This document shows, one piece after another, positions 34,098 through 44,889 of a stretch of 64,000 nucleotides of DNA; position 1 is the stretch's first letter, and each line of letters opens with the position of its first letter. Below the pieces are notes generated by a model. The model saw nothing but the letters and a program-made list of their open reading frames with translations, was not told where the DNA came from and did no database searches. A program made the translations under genes and the position numbers. The DNA is from Branchiostoma belcheri (Eukaryota; Chordata; Leptocardii; Amphioxiformes; Branchiostomatidae), in the NCBI RefSeq assembly GCF_001625305.1, contig NW_017803268.1, positions 1,019,260 through 1,083,259 on the forward strand, read 5' to 3'.

Positions 34098-34894
34098 CTG
34101 CAAAACAGAAATAACATCAAAGATGATCGATGTTGACGTAAAATTAAGATGTAAGATAAAGGCAAAGTTTTACATTGTATGTTATCATACACTATCGATG
34201 ATGTGCAATCATAGGCATTGCTTTGGAAGTTCTAACGTTACCATATGCATTAAATACTTTTTTACTACTAATTTTCGAAGAATTTTAGAGATGAAATAAC
34301 ATCTTAGAAGGTCGATTTTAAGATGTAAGACAAAGGCAAAATTTGCGTGGTATGTTATCATAAACTATATCAAAGTTGAAACATATGCAATAATAAACTA
34401 TAAATTGTGGCGTTAGTTTTTAAGTACAGTCTGTACATGTAGTACCATATACATGTAATGCTTCTCTACTAATGTCTTAAAATCTTAAAACGTGATCAAA
34501 TCAAGTTTCCGCCTAAAACCAAAACTCTCAAATGAAAACATAGTAACATTTTCATAAATTAGTTATATAAACAGTCTTTTTTTACATATTAACGTAGAAA
34601 ATGCGTATGGTAAATTGGTTGGATTCGAAAAATTAACATAAGATTATTAATGTTATCTACATAATAATCTATTTCTTAAGCAAGGTGATAAGACTGTGAC
34701 AGCAGGAAATGGACACTTTGTCATCATCTACAAGATGGCTGAAGCCAAGGTCAGACCTGATGGCCAAGGTCAAATGAAGAATGAATGCCCCACTGTTCTA
34801 GAGTATTCCATTACAAGGCTGCAGCTGACGGACATAATCACATTGTTGTTTCAGTGACAGACGAAGTTGTTGACGATTTATTGCGCCAAGTGCG

Positions 34895-34980
34895 CTCTGC
34901 GGGGGGTATACAAAATGGCGGCCGAAAAATCAAGATGGCGGCCGAAATCTGACGTCACTGGGAGCATGCGCAGTGTGTAG
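34895..34980 (-). promoter_or_regulatory. Promoter-like cluster: two YY1-like, CRE, NRF1-like sites
   Basis: On the plus strand ATGGCGGCC occurs twice, then TGACGTCA and GCATGCGCAGTG. The cluster is GC-rich within AT-rich sequence, about 0.8 kb upstream of the gene B first coding exon. It could be an alternative gene B promoter or one for an unseen transcript. Confidence 0.45.
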
Positions 34981-35739
34981 CTTTTTAGAACTTGGCCATA
35001 GTTTTGACATTGCAAGCTCTGAGGTTTTTAAAAATCTCCTTGGTTTCCACATTTTATAATTTTTTTAGGATGAGTTTAGCTACATGTACTTTTGGCAAGG
35101 GACAAACACGAAGATATGGCATGAGAAAAAAAATGGTATTTTCAATTTTTTTTCTAATGTGTAAAGGGAGATATCAAATGCATGCTGCAACTAAATATGC
35201 AACTAAATATAGCCTAATGAGAGCGTCTGGCGATATTAATCCTTTGTTTTCATTTTTCCATAGATATCTCTGTAGAAAGTATTCCAGGCTGCAAGTGTAC
35301 AGTATAGTGTTACAATTTACTGTATACTATGGATGTTGGTAGATGGATACTTGATACACAGTCTGGATATATTATGGGGCACCATGCTGCGAGGAAGCTT
35401 TTAAGTAACAGACGATACAATTCTTCGTAGAAGGGTAAATTTATGACCCAAATAACATTTCTGCTGAAACAGGTTGTGTGAGACTTGTGACAAATATTGC
35501 ATGAAAGTTGTCCTTTGTTTGGGTTGGTAAACAAAATGGTTGGCGTGTACAAATATTCAGATGAGTGTTTTGAAAGGATAGGAATTTTTCCCTTAAGAGT
35601 TTTCTGACCCCCCCATATTCGGACAGGCGAATGGAATAGCCCGCGGTGCTAGAATACTCCAGATTTTACGACAAGCCAGAGGTACGTGTGGTACCGCCCC
35701 TCAGGACAGACCGTCCGGCCTTGTTTTTGTACAACACTC

Positions 35740-36140
35740 CCACCGCCTCATATTTTGGCTGCCATTTAACCCTTGTACTCCTACTGTTGTACACCTCATG
35801 TTTTGGCTGCCATTTAACCCTTGTACTCCTAATGCTGTACGCCTTAAGTTTTTGGCTGACATTTAACCCTTGCACTTCTACAACTGTGCGCCTTATGTTT
35901 AGCTGCTCTTTATCCCTTGCACTTCTACAACTGTGCGCCTTATGTTTAGCTGCTATTTAACCCTTGAACTCCTACTGCTGTACACCTTATATTTAGCTGC
36001 CATTTAACCTTTGTATTCCCACTGTTGTGCACCTTATGTTTACATGCCATTTAACCCTTGTACCATTGCTGTTTTTGTACGCCTTACGTCTTGGCTGTCA
36101 TTTATGTTTTGGCTGTTATTTAACCCTTGTACTCCCACAA
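35740..36140. repeat. 48-bp minisatellite, about 8 copies
   Basis: Units of TTTTGGCTGCCATTTAACCC followed by TTGTACTCCTACTG and TGTACACC repeat about every 48 bp with later divergence. Since 48 is a multiple of 3 it keeps an ORF open. That ORF is not considered a gene. Confidence 0.75.
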
Positions 36141-36318
36141 GACGCACATGATTATACTATGGATGGGGTTGGCAATTTAATACTTCACCATGTTGAACTA
36201 CAACTATAGAAATGACACATTCAGCTGCAAAAAATATCAGCTACGTTAAATTTTTGTTAACGTCTTTTTTTCATTATTTTCATGGGAAGATCGCTATCGT
36301 TGATAGTTTGAGGTAACA

Positions 36319-36343
36319 TAGCCTGGGTTCCAAACCCAGGCTA
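36319..36343. mobile_element. Minimal foldback, perfect 9-bp TSD
   Basis: A 25-bp palindrome from TAGCCTGGG to CCCAGGCTA, flanked by GAGGTAACA at 36310-36318 and 36344-36352. It is essentially two fused terminal repeats of the TAGCCTGG family. Confidence 0.75.
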
Positions 36344-36789
36344 GAGGTAACATGATCAAAATGTGAAATACGAGTAAGTATCCATTCATGTTTAGATATG
36401 TAACCGCAGTCCACTAAAAAGAGAAAATCTGTTACGTAATCACTGTGCTATTTCAAGCTTCGAATCATCAATACATCATCGGTGGTCAGCTGTTGTTTAG
36501 ACAATGATTGAGAGAGAATTTAATAAAACAAAAAATATGACAAGTTATTTTGTAAGTGGCTGATGAAGTAGGGGCGTGGCAAACGGCATTGTTTTCTTTT
36601 GTTGTTGTTCTTGTTTCAAGTTCTGCGTCTTCAATCAGATCCCAAACTATCTGCTTTGAGCAATAGGTTATAAGATGGCATCAACAATGCATTGGTTTTC
36701 GCTTATTAGAAAATATCATTAGACAATATCATTTTTCCATTATACATTTTTTTTTAAGTTCTAGTAAACGTCCCCGTTAAGTTTCATAT

Positions 36790-36930
36790 GAATCAAGTTT
36801 CAAGTTTCAAGTTTATTATTTTACCAGTGCATACCTCAGATCCGTTGATCTGATTTTCAGGTATCCCTGGGCACACATTAAAAATTACATTGAATGACAT
36901 TGAATGGCATTGAATGGTGCAGTTATGCCA
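36790..36930 (-). mobile_element. LINE 3' end
   Basis: On the minus strand it reads CACTGGTAAAATAATAAAC and ends in TTGAAACTTGAAACTTGA repeats. A 3' end with short tandem repeats is usual for CR1/L2-type LINEs. No reverse transcriptase is present. Confidence 0.4.
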
Positions 36931-37280
36931 ATGCGAATATGTCCATAAAATATATTCAATTTGTCCTCTTGAATAAAACACGCAGAAGTTAGTAAATACA
37001 GGAAACTTGTGATACCCCAAAACGCCCCCTTCCACGTTCAGGGCGTGGGGAGGGGGGCATTATATTAGCCCCGCCCACTCACCCATCAATCATACCGGCC
37101 AGATTTCAGGGTCGTTTGCACCAGTGATAACCGCCCGTCTGCGCAGCTGTCTGCCAGGAATGTTGACATCTGACGTTACACCACACTGGCCTAGTTGTTC
37201 CTCTTTTCCCTGGATCGTCCAGAACTACACATAGCCTCTACCAGGCCTCCGTAGCAGGCTTTTGAACTGGGGGTTTGGTG

Positions 37281-37446
37281 TAGCCTCTACCAGGCACCGC
37301 GGATCGCTGGAAAAATAGTAGAAATTGGCCGACGTGGGTCGCAAATTAGAGCTTCTATGGCCCTGGATCTTCTCTGGTATACTATCCCTTTCTTACGGCC
37401 AATTTCTACTATTATTCCAGCGATCCGCGGTGCCTGGTAGAGGCTA
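37281..37446. mobile_element. Foldback MITE, TAGCCTCTACCAGGC family, 9-bp TSD
   Basis: The arms TAGCCTCTACCAGGCACCGC and inverse enclose 166 bp. The flanks GGTTTGGTG and GGTTTTGTG agree at 8 of 9 bases. Confidence 0.75.
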
Positions 37447-37534
37447 GGTTTTGTGGTCTTCGGCTGGTTTCTGTTTAGCCCAGTTCTAAAAACGGGGGTA
37501 ATTCAACCAGGCCGGCTATGTTGTCTATATTCAA

Positions 37535-37554
37535 NNNNNNNNNNNNNNNNNNNN
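37535..37554. other. Assembly gap (20 N)
   Basis: A run of N between two copies of the same foldback family. The gap probably reflects trouble assembling these inverted repeats. Confidence 0.95.
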
Positions 37555-37566
37555 TGCTATGGAGGC

Positions 37567-37783
37567 TAGCCTCTACCAGGCTTCGGGAGGCGGCTGGAAA
37601 GAGTAGAAATTAGCCAAATAGAGAGATAACATACCGAAGTAGTTGGCCCACTAGAAAGCACAGTTTGCCGCACTCGAAAAAAAAAAACTGTACTTTCTAG
37701 CGGTCCAAATCCTTCGGCATGTTATCTCTCTATTTTCCAATTTCTACTTTTCCTAGCCGCCTCCCGAAGCCTGGTAGAGGCTA
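37567..37783. mobile_element. Foldback MITE, TAGCCTCTACCAGGC family
   Basis: Arms of about 100 bp containing AGGCTTCGGGAGGCGGCTGG and inverse, with an AT-rich tip. The left flank is close to the N gap, so a target duplication cannot be judged. Confidence 0.75.
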
Positions 37784-38857
37784 ACCTACACTTGCAATCT
37801 TTACAATAAACCAAAGAATAATTTTAAACGGCTCTAGGAGGTCTATGCGTTGCAAAAGTAATAGAATTTTCTTTAGCTCTACGTGTGTCCCAGGACCCAA
37901 GGGATGGCCGCTGATGTTGTTGTAACTTTATCCAAGGTTTCATAGCCAGTCTGAGAACTCCCAGCACACCCCATGGTACCATTTGGATCGTATATTGAAA
38001 GTTTATGGGCGCTGCTTCAAACATGGTTGTGACCCAGGCCGTTGGTTTCCAATGGAACACGATATGTAATGTTTCAGAGAAACGTTTTGTTGCCTCCTCA
38101 AACTTCATTGTCCATCAATTCTCTACAATATCTAAAAATCATGTATCCCACCATAGCAATTACCAAAAACCGCAAAACTTCTCACGGAATGCGTTTTCAT
38201 ATTCTAGTTAAGGTTTACCCAATCCATCTTCGTATATTCTGACAGAAAAGAAGCGATCGATCTAAATGTTTAATAGATACGTCCAAAAAGTCACGTACGT
38301 TACATAGTACAGAAGCGCGCGTTATATGTTAGAGGGGCCACGCCCCACCGCCCACGAGGCAAAGCATAGCGCCATCTTCTCTTCTCAAGCAAACTGTCTC
38401 ATAGTCTTCAGAACTTATAAAAACTCTTAAGGTGATATTAGAACCATGTACGTATAAGATTCCGCTATGAAAACCATAATTTAAGATGTATAGGCCCTTG
38501 CAGAGGCCTTGCATGGCTGTATATGGCTTTACGATATAAGGTTCGCCCCCGTCGCACAAAAATTCTTCCTCGTCTCTGGCTCCTCATAAACATGATGTTA
38601 TAAAAACACCACTCTTTCCCGATATCTCTCTCACTTGTTTCTTTACACTATCAGTCGTAGACTACGATTTGATACATTTGACAGTTATGTGTTCTTGCCT
38701 TTTGAAAACAAGGTCAGATAAATTATCATGGTCAGAAAGATAGCGTTCGCAGCAGGCTAGCAAAAACAATACCGTGGTTCAATTTACAGGAAAAGAATGC
38801 ACTTTTATCAACTTAACAGTAGTGTTAGCTTAAATACAAGTTGGGGAAGTGTCTTAC

Positions 38858-39010
38858 CTCGAAAATTGTCGTCCTTTCGGGAAATTCTAGCGGCGAGGGG
38901 GCAACGATGCTTCCGTGAAGAACAACTGCTCCAAAAAGAGAGATGGTAGCAGGGGAGGGTGAAATCTATCCGGGTTGCGGAACAGATGTTTTGTGTGACG
39001 TGACGCGTCT
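38858..39010 (-). promoter_or_regulatory. Probable gene B 5' UTR exon and promoter
   Basis: On the minus strand TTTTCGAG precedes a perfect donor GTAAGA (38857-38852). Upstream lie a GC box GGGGCGGGG and CGTCACGTCAC, a CRE-like site. The first coding exon begins after a splice acceptor, so a noncoding first exon is required, and this is the best candidate upstream. Confidence 0.5.
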
Positions 39011-40164
39011 CCCCGCCCCGTCCTGACCATATGTGGGGCTCACCCGCAGCTGTTGGGATCCATCGAAAAGGGATAAACTTGGAGGCTCTTCATGGAGGTT
39101 TGACGAACTCGTGAATAGTTGTTTTGATGGGTTGGGAAATACCAATCGTCATAGTCTAGAACTAGTATTTCTCATTTCGCCAATTTCATCGTCTGTAAAT
39201 TTTTATTTTTATTGTTAAAACAGAACTTAAAAGGTATCGGAAATATCATTCTATTCGTTTTAATATGAACGAAAAGACGAGGATGACTTTGACTTTTAAA
39301 TGATCCTACCGGATTCCTTTGGAACTGCAGTTTGTGGGCAAAATTGTTGTCAGCAAATGTCACTGCTGTATAATACTCACTGTCGCTATGAATAATATCT
39401 TTATTATGACCGTTACTATGAGAACAAGTACATAATAATGTATTATAATAGATGACTAGCGTTGCAGTCTGTGACTAATATGATAAAGAATTGTCTGAGT
39501 GTGCCCACGCACGTCTGCTTTTTTACAAGGACATTTCCCCCTCTTAGAGTCTGCACGCGAGGTCTGACTAAACGTTCGAATAATAGATTTACAAATGACG
39601 GGCTACTTTTACTTTGACACTCTGCCAGCTTGGTAGTTCCTTTTAGCAGTGACCTCAGATAACCCTGACAGTTAGGAGTGATTGCTAGGCTAACTTCACT
39701 GGTATCCTGGAGATTTGTTGAATTGGTGCCTAGCTGAGGTTTATAGGAAAACGGTAGGGAACGTAAAAATGAAACCCTCTTATTGTATCCCAATCCATTC
39801 TTTTCAAAGAGTTGACAATTCATCCCCCACTGCCTTTAAATAAGACGTCAAACCCCCAAATAGCTTGACTAGAATAGTATAGTATAGTATGATAGAATAG
39901 TACTTAGTTACCATGTTTTTCTTACCTATTTATGTATTACATATTCACTCTCTGGATACGTATACGTACGTTATTAGTTTTACTAGGTAGAGGTAGAAAG
40001 TTAGATGAGTAGAACGTATAACGTCATTATAGTATATGGTTTTATACCATTCCTCAATACATTCTGTACTCCTTATTCTTGTCAACGACTGTTTGCAATT
40101 AGTCCTCAGGCATGAACTTGGAATGGAGCTATGCTATATCTAATATGTCATTTGATTGGTATCA
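39011..40164. other. Intergenic stretch, no gene recognised
   Basis: It includes a 126-codon minus ORF (39443-39823) with no recognisable domain and a TAGTA simple repeat near 39870-39905. Confidence 0.4.
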
Positions 40165-40660
40165 TGAAAGTTCATCTGTGTTGGTAGTTACATGTTTAAA
40201 GTTAAAACTTTTGATCCAACACAAAAATTCTCTCACCTAGAGCTTTCAACCAGTCACTCTGGTCTTCCTCAGTAGACTGACCCAGTGAAGCTCTAAAAGC
40301 CAGGTTTCAGGAACATACACGGCCTAGTTCTGCCAGTTCAGAGGTGTCTCAACACATTCACATAGAGTCACCCGGACACCATGTCTCACTTGACACTGTA
40401 AGGATTTTAGACACTGAACAAGACTATTTCTTGAGAGGGGTGAAGGAAGCCATTTACATCAGGGCCCATCACCCTACATTGAACCGCGACGGGGGCCGAC
40501 ATCGTCTACCAGATACCTTTGACCCAGTGTTGACGTCACACTTCAAAGAAGCCACGTGACAAGCTTCACTGGGTCAGTCTACTGAGGAAGACCAGAGTGA
40601 CTGGTTGAAAGCTCTAGGTGAGAGAATTTTTGTGTTGGATCAAAAGTTTTAACTTTAATC
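40165..40660 (+). mobile_element. Penelope-like element fragment with inverted ends
   Basis: The centre encodes VKEAIYIRAHHPTLNRDGG and RLPDTFDPVLTSH, matching the end of the GIY-YIG domain found in Penelope-like elements. The outer sequences (AGTTAAAACTTTTGATCCAA near 40200 and its inverse near 40640) form long inverted repeats. The reverse transcriptase is absent. Confidence 0.6.
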
Positions 40661-41312
40661 ATTTGATTGGTATTTGCTTCAGTCTTCATCTTAAGTACGA
40701 CTAAGCTGGATTTTCATATATATTATATTTTGTGTTTCTTATAGACTCGTAAACAAAGGTCAGTGTAAAAGCCGTCTCTCATGTGTATGTGTAAAACAAG
40801 GAATGTGTTTAGTCACTAACACGTGTTGCTCCAGTGCCTACGTGACTGTAGCCCTCTAGATCTTGTCAGATGGACTCTAGAGTTATATTACTACCATCAA
40901 ATATATCTAAAATAGATCAGTACATGTCAGTATTCATTTTGGCTTCAGTAATCATAACTGACATCAAATGCCATGCGCTCTTGATAATATACAATGAAAA
41001 ATACATTTGTATGTATAAAATTTGTTATTAACCTAAAACATAAAATTGATAACTTGAACTCGTTATGATAATAGAATCGGTGAGTGCTAAGTACATTGAT
41101 AAGTACATTGCATTTAGAATAGGGAAAAAACTACAAGGATTCTAAATTCGCAATAGCGCCAGGTTAATCCCTCAGGTAAGAATATACAAGAAAATTGTTT
41201 GAAAACAGCGCGGTACATTTATAAAACCTTTTGCACAAAATGCCGGAGATGCGTTACTTTAGATGCATTAGCCATGTAGAAGAAGAATTGCGTAGCCTCT
41301 TCTAGACTCTCT

Positions 41313-41353
41313 TTACTGTTTGCCGTTTGTTCCCACATTCGCTTGATCTGCAG
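41313..41353 (-). CDS. Gene C, terminal exon
   Basis: It follows CCCTAG and encodes the split Ala, then ADQANVGTNGKQ and TAA. A second acceptor, CTGCAG, lies 6 nt downstream in the same frame and would remove two alanines. Confidence 0.75.
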
Positions 41354-44105
41354 CTAGGGAGAAAACAAAAGACTTCGAAATTAAATCACGATATGGCATT
41401 ATAACCAGAGATGGACCGAAGACAATAGGTTTCCGAAAGGTATCGTGACATATCAGAAATTACATAGCACTTGCTTATTTGACATAATACTTTTCTGAAA
41501 CCTGCATGTAGAAGAATTATTTCCAAATGTTTCAGAATATTTTCATTTTACTGTCCTTATGAAAAGGAGCATACACACCTGTTTTAGCGATGACAATGGT
41601 ACCGTCCGGTTGCTGGACAGCACGTTGGCCAGGCTGCAGGGCTGTAGCTTTGTTACCGCTGTACACCACGATAGCAGGCGACTGAAAATGAAAATATAGA
41701 ATGTTTAAGTTATTATGGTGGGCATGGAATGTAATGTATGTATCGAATTTTGCAGTTCAGCCTACCGGCTGCAAAAAGTTACTAGACTAGAGACTATACC
41801 GGAGAGCTGACAGAAGCCTGTTGGAGACTACACCGCAGCCCTAGAAGAAGCCTGTATGTCGAAAACGTGAATGATGTCCTGTGGACATGTGTCCAAGGTA
41901 TCCCCATACCAAATTTCAGGTCATTCAGATTTAATACCAAGGCTTCGGTTAAAAAAATTCACATTCTACCATAATGTCAAATGTCATGTCATTTGGCCAA
42001 GGAATTGAATCCATTTAACGAAATGGCAGGAGAAGAAGGAGAAAAAGAAACGAGGAAAACAATAAATTTCCTCCATGCCTATGGTATGGACTGAAATATA
42101 ATAACAGCAACCGTAAAATCAAAAGTACAAACCTCGTGCCCATGGTACCCGGTGCACAGCCCCCTACAGCTGACGATGGCGGCCACCACGCCCAGCACCA
42201 GCTCCAGAACACCCAGGATCAGCAGCACCACGGCCACGGCAAGGTTCACGGTCTGCATGGGGCGGGAACATGGAGCGAAGGTCGAATGGTTAGAACTGAT
42301 TTGGATTAATAAAGTTCTATGTGAGTAATGAAGTTGAGTTTAAAGACATCCAATGCAATTTCAGGGCGGCAAAACTGGATTTTCAGTCAGTATTCTGGTC
42401 ATTCTTTTGATGTTGAATCAACCCTATCACATAGCATACTGGTATCTGTGAGGAAACAATGCAATGTAGCTGACGAAAAACGGTTGCTTATTTTATATGG
42501 TAGGCTGCAGCTGATTCTAGCTATTTACCCAAAGAACAAAGGACTCCTCATGTAGCATGTTTGGGGGGCATTTCAAAGGTATGAAATTTTGACGAAATTG
42601 TGCTAAGAAATGACAGTAGCTGTCAATATAAGACAGACTTCTTTTTCGTTTGTATTTTTCTTTTGTCGCCCTGAAATTGCATTGGATACCTTCAACGCAC
42701 AAGTGGACTATAGCTAGCTTTGTGTCGGTCCCATGGCTATATAAACGTTTGCCACTCTCACCAACAACCAACCAACATCATGTTCATCTGTGTGTGGATG
42801 GTGGACAAGGACAGGTGCATTTACCTGTGTGTGGATGGTGTTCAGCACTAAGAACAGGCGTGTTTACCTGTGTGTGGATGGTGTTCAGTAACAATGACAG
42901 GTGTGTTTACCTGTGTGTGGATGGTGTTCAGTAACAATGACAGGTGTGTTTATCTGTGTGTGGATGGTGTTCAGTACCAAGGACAGGTGTATTTACCTGT
43001 GTGTGGATGGTGTTCAGCACCAAGGACAGGCATGTTCACCTGTATATGGATGGTGTTCAGCACCAAGGACAGGTGTATTTACCTGTGTGTAAATGGTGTT
43101 CAGCACCAAGGACAGGGGACGCAATTTAGAGTGTAGTCCTTCTGTCGGCATTCTTCGTTATGATAGTTTCGGTGTTGAACAGACTTCGGAGCATATACTT
43201 ACAGTATCGGAGTTGACAACAGCAGTACAGCCCCCGCCAGTAGTGGTGACGTCATCACCACCTCCTGTCCCGAAGAGCGCGCATGCGCCGTAGCCGTCAG
43301 CGATGATAAGCAAGATGGCGACCGCCACGAGGAAGAACAGGCCCAAGATGGCGACCATGATGCTTGTAGACAAGAAACCGGTGATCTGAAACATATTAGT
43401 CATTATTACTGTACAACATTTCACACACAAAAAAACACGCCTCTGCTCATGGGGCGTTGCCAAAAGAGCTAGGCATAAAACAACAGAAATGAGCAAAAAA
43501 CAAGTTGAACACACTTACCCGGCATCCGTTGTCCGGAGTCTTGCCGCTGGCGATTCCAAAAGACCCAGCAATGATAGCCTATTGAACAGACGGTATGTTT
43601 AAAAGAAAAGTAATATCAAGTGGCCATGCATGGCTGAAGGAGGAATCAGATGTGAATTTAATTTTACATCATTGTGAATTTCTCGCTCATTTTGTGCATA
43701 TCCAAGCCTGCAGACCATTTGCCCTCCATCTCGACATTGCTGTCAGTCTGTGGTTACCACATCCCCCCTCAACTCCTGTGATTCTACTGCATAAGAATAA
43801 CGAACACGAAAGCAAGTAACCGAACAAAAAACCTCTATATACGGAGGTAAAACGTTTCAAGTTTTGTTGCTAACTGTACAATGCGACTGATGATCCTCTG
43901 TATTTGAAGTGCAATACTAGTATTCGTGACGTACCACAATGCCCGTGGCGAGCAGACTGTAGAGCCCCAGTGCGATGTGCGGGTGAACTGCAATCTTGAA
44001 GACGGGAACAAACATGGCGACCAGACTGACGGCCACGGACACGATGCCCAGGATCACCATGGTAACGCCCAATCCGAACGCCGTTCTCGCTCGGTATCCC
44101 ATCGT
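41313..44105 (-). CDS. Gene C: CD20/MS4A-like four-pass membrane protein
   Basis: Coding exons on the minus strand are 44102-43935, 43578-43519, 43385-43203, 42252-42133, 41681-41579 and 41353-41313. They join in frame to 224 residues. TM1 is at about 8-33 (GLGVTMVILGIVSVAVSLVA). TM2 spans IALGLYSLLATGIV and AIIAGSFGIA. TM3 is in exon 3, followed by a short Gly-rich loop with two cysteines (GACALFG, GGGCTAVV). TM4 carries VLELVLG, the usual Glu, and then GYHGHE and the GQRAVQQPDG block. The tail is short. There is no separate loop exon ending WPYY, so the loop is about 33 residues against about 85 in gene B. The coding start follows an acceptor TTGCAG by 3 nt, so a noncoding first exon exists upstream. 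Confidence 0.8.
41579..41681 (-). CDS. Gene C, exon 5
   Basis: 103 nt ending ACAG before GTGTGT. It encodes SPAIVVYSGNKATAL, PGQRAVQQPDG and IVIAKT. Confidence 0.9.
42133..42252 (-). CDS. Gene C, exon 4
   Basis: 120 nt between CATGCAG and GTTTGT. It encodes TVNLAVAVVLLILGVLELVL onward, ending LCTGYHGHE. Confidence 0.9.
42788..43125 (-). repeat. 43-bp minisatellite in gene C intron 3, about 7.5 copies
   Basis: CTGTGTGTGGATGG starts at 42825, 42868, 42911, 42954, 42997, 43040 and 43083, with a diverged variant at 43040. The period is exactly 43 bp. A partial unit precedes. On the gene C coding strand each unit but one carries a donor-like CAGGTRAA. Confidence 0.85.
43203..43385 (-). CDS. Gene C, exon 3
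   Basis: 183 nt between GTTTCAG and GTAAGT. It encodes TM3 (SIMVAILGLFFLVAVAILLI) and the short Gly/Thr-rich loop ending VVNSDT. Confidence 0.85.
43519..43578 (-). CDS. Gene C, exon 2
   Basis: 60 nt between CAATAG and GTAAGT. It encodes AIIAGSFGIASGKTPDNGCR and completes TM2. DNGC matches ENGC of gene A and GDGC of gene B. Confidence 0.85.
43935..44102 (-). CDS. Gene C, first coding exon
   Basis: 56 residues from MGYRARTAFGLG to LLATGIV, then the donor GTACGT. The exon begins at 44105 after TTGCAG. An upstream in-frame Met would require reading through that acceptor and is not used here. Confidence 0.8.
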
Positions 44106-44128
44106 CTGCAATGTAGATAGAGAAATTT

Positions 44129-44465
44129 GGGGTCGTGTGGGGTGGCGGTAGCGTGTTCGGCTCAGGAACAAGAGGTCCCAGGTTCGAATCCCGCCTGCAA
44201 GGGGGGGGGGGGTCCTGACAACACTCTACGCTGAATTCGGAAACCTCTCGATTACGCTTTACGATAAATTCCAAGTGGCTACAACGCATTACGTAGAATA
44301 AAAACGCCGAATACGCTCCACGCAAAAATATTAGAGCGGTCCGTCTACGCTCTACGTAGAATTAAAACGGCCGATCACGCTCTACGGAAAAGGGTTTGCG
44401 GGGCCCCCAATGTTACCGATCTTGTGCCCTTGGGAAAGGCACTTTACACGACAGGAATTGAGTAC
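44129..44465 (+). mobile_element. tRNA-derived SINE, split by a MITE
   Basis: The head, with GGTTCGAATCCCGC, runs 44129-44194. The body, with CCGATCTTGTGCCCTTGGGA and AAGGCACTTTACACGA, resumes at about 44411. The 215-bp MITE lies between. The head abuts the acceptor of the gene C first coding exon. Confidence 0.7.
44195..44409. mobile_element. MITE, CCTGCAAGGGG...TTTGCGGGGCCC family
   Basis: The left end CCTGCAAGGGGGG and the right end ACGGAAAAGGGTTTGCGGGG flank many TACGC/TACGT words. The right part matches 23508-23545 (AAAACGGCC, then TTACG and AAAGGG). It is the same family as the outer element at 22553. Confidence 0.6.
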
Positions 44466-44889
44466 CTAGCTTCGTTTAGGGAGTTTTTAGGGACGTCCCT
44501 ACGAAATATTTGAAATAATATATGTTGTTTTGAACACACCATTGTAGCTCGAAGAAACCATTAACATAAAGGTCTCCTTCTTACATATAATTAACGACAA
44601 ACTAGAGTTAAGAATATAAATTACCAAACCTATAAAAAAATCTTGCTGTGAGTTCTTTCCAAACGCGCCACATGTGTCCTATCTTGGTGGCAACGTTTTG
44701 TTCGCTAACAAGGCAGTCAGATGAGTGGCCACATTGGACACAAAAGATTCGAATGAACGCCTAATCTAAACGTCATCACTTTCCGTGGCTGTCCTATTGC
44801 GCTGTGGTTGTCCAATCTGCCACAAGGACTTCAAATCAACAAGCTGGAAAATCAATTAGAGATAGTCCGGTGACCGCCGCTTCAAAGAA

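Noticed and set aside
35646-35960. 104-codon Leu/Cys-rich ORF
   Set aside because: A translation of a 48-bp minisatellite, kept open only because 48 is a multiple of 3.
39443-39823. 126-codon minus ORF
   Set aside because: No recognisable domain and no paralog in the window. A lone intergenic ORF of this length is expected by chance in 64 kb.
42788-43125. Possible CRISPR-like array
   Set aside because: Units are contiguous tandem repeats with no unique spacers, in an animal gene intron.
42650-43293. Cys/Trp-rich ORFs with a repeated VFTCVWMVFS pattern
   Set aside because: The 43-bp minisatellite makes them. The period is not a multiple of 3, so the same repeat appears in three frames. It lies within a gene C intron.
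44100-44171. Longer N-terminus for gene C
   Set aside because: The extension reads through the splice acceptor TTGCAG and into the SINE. The Met 3 nt after the acceptor aligns with the paralogs.
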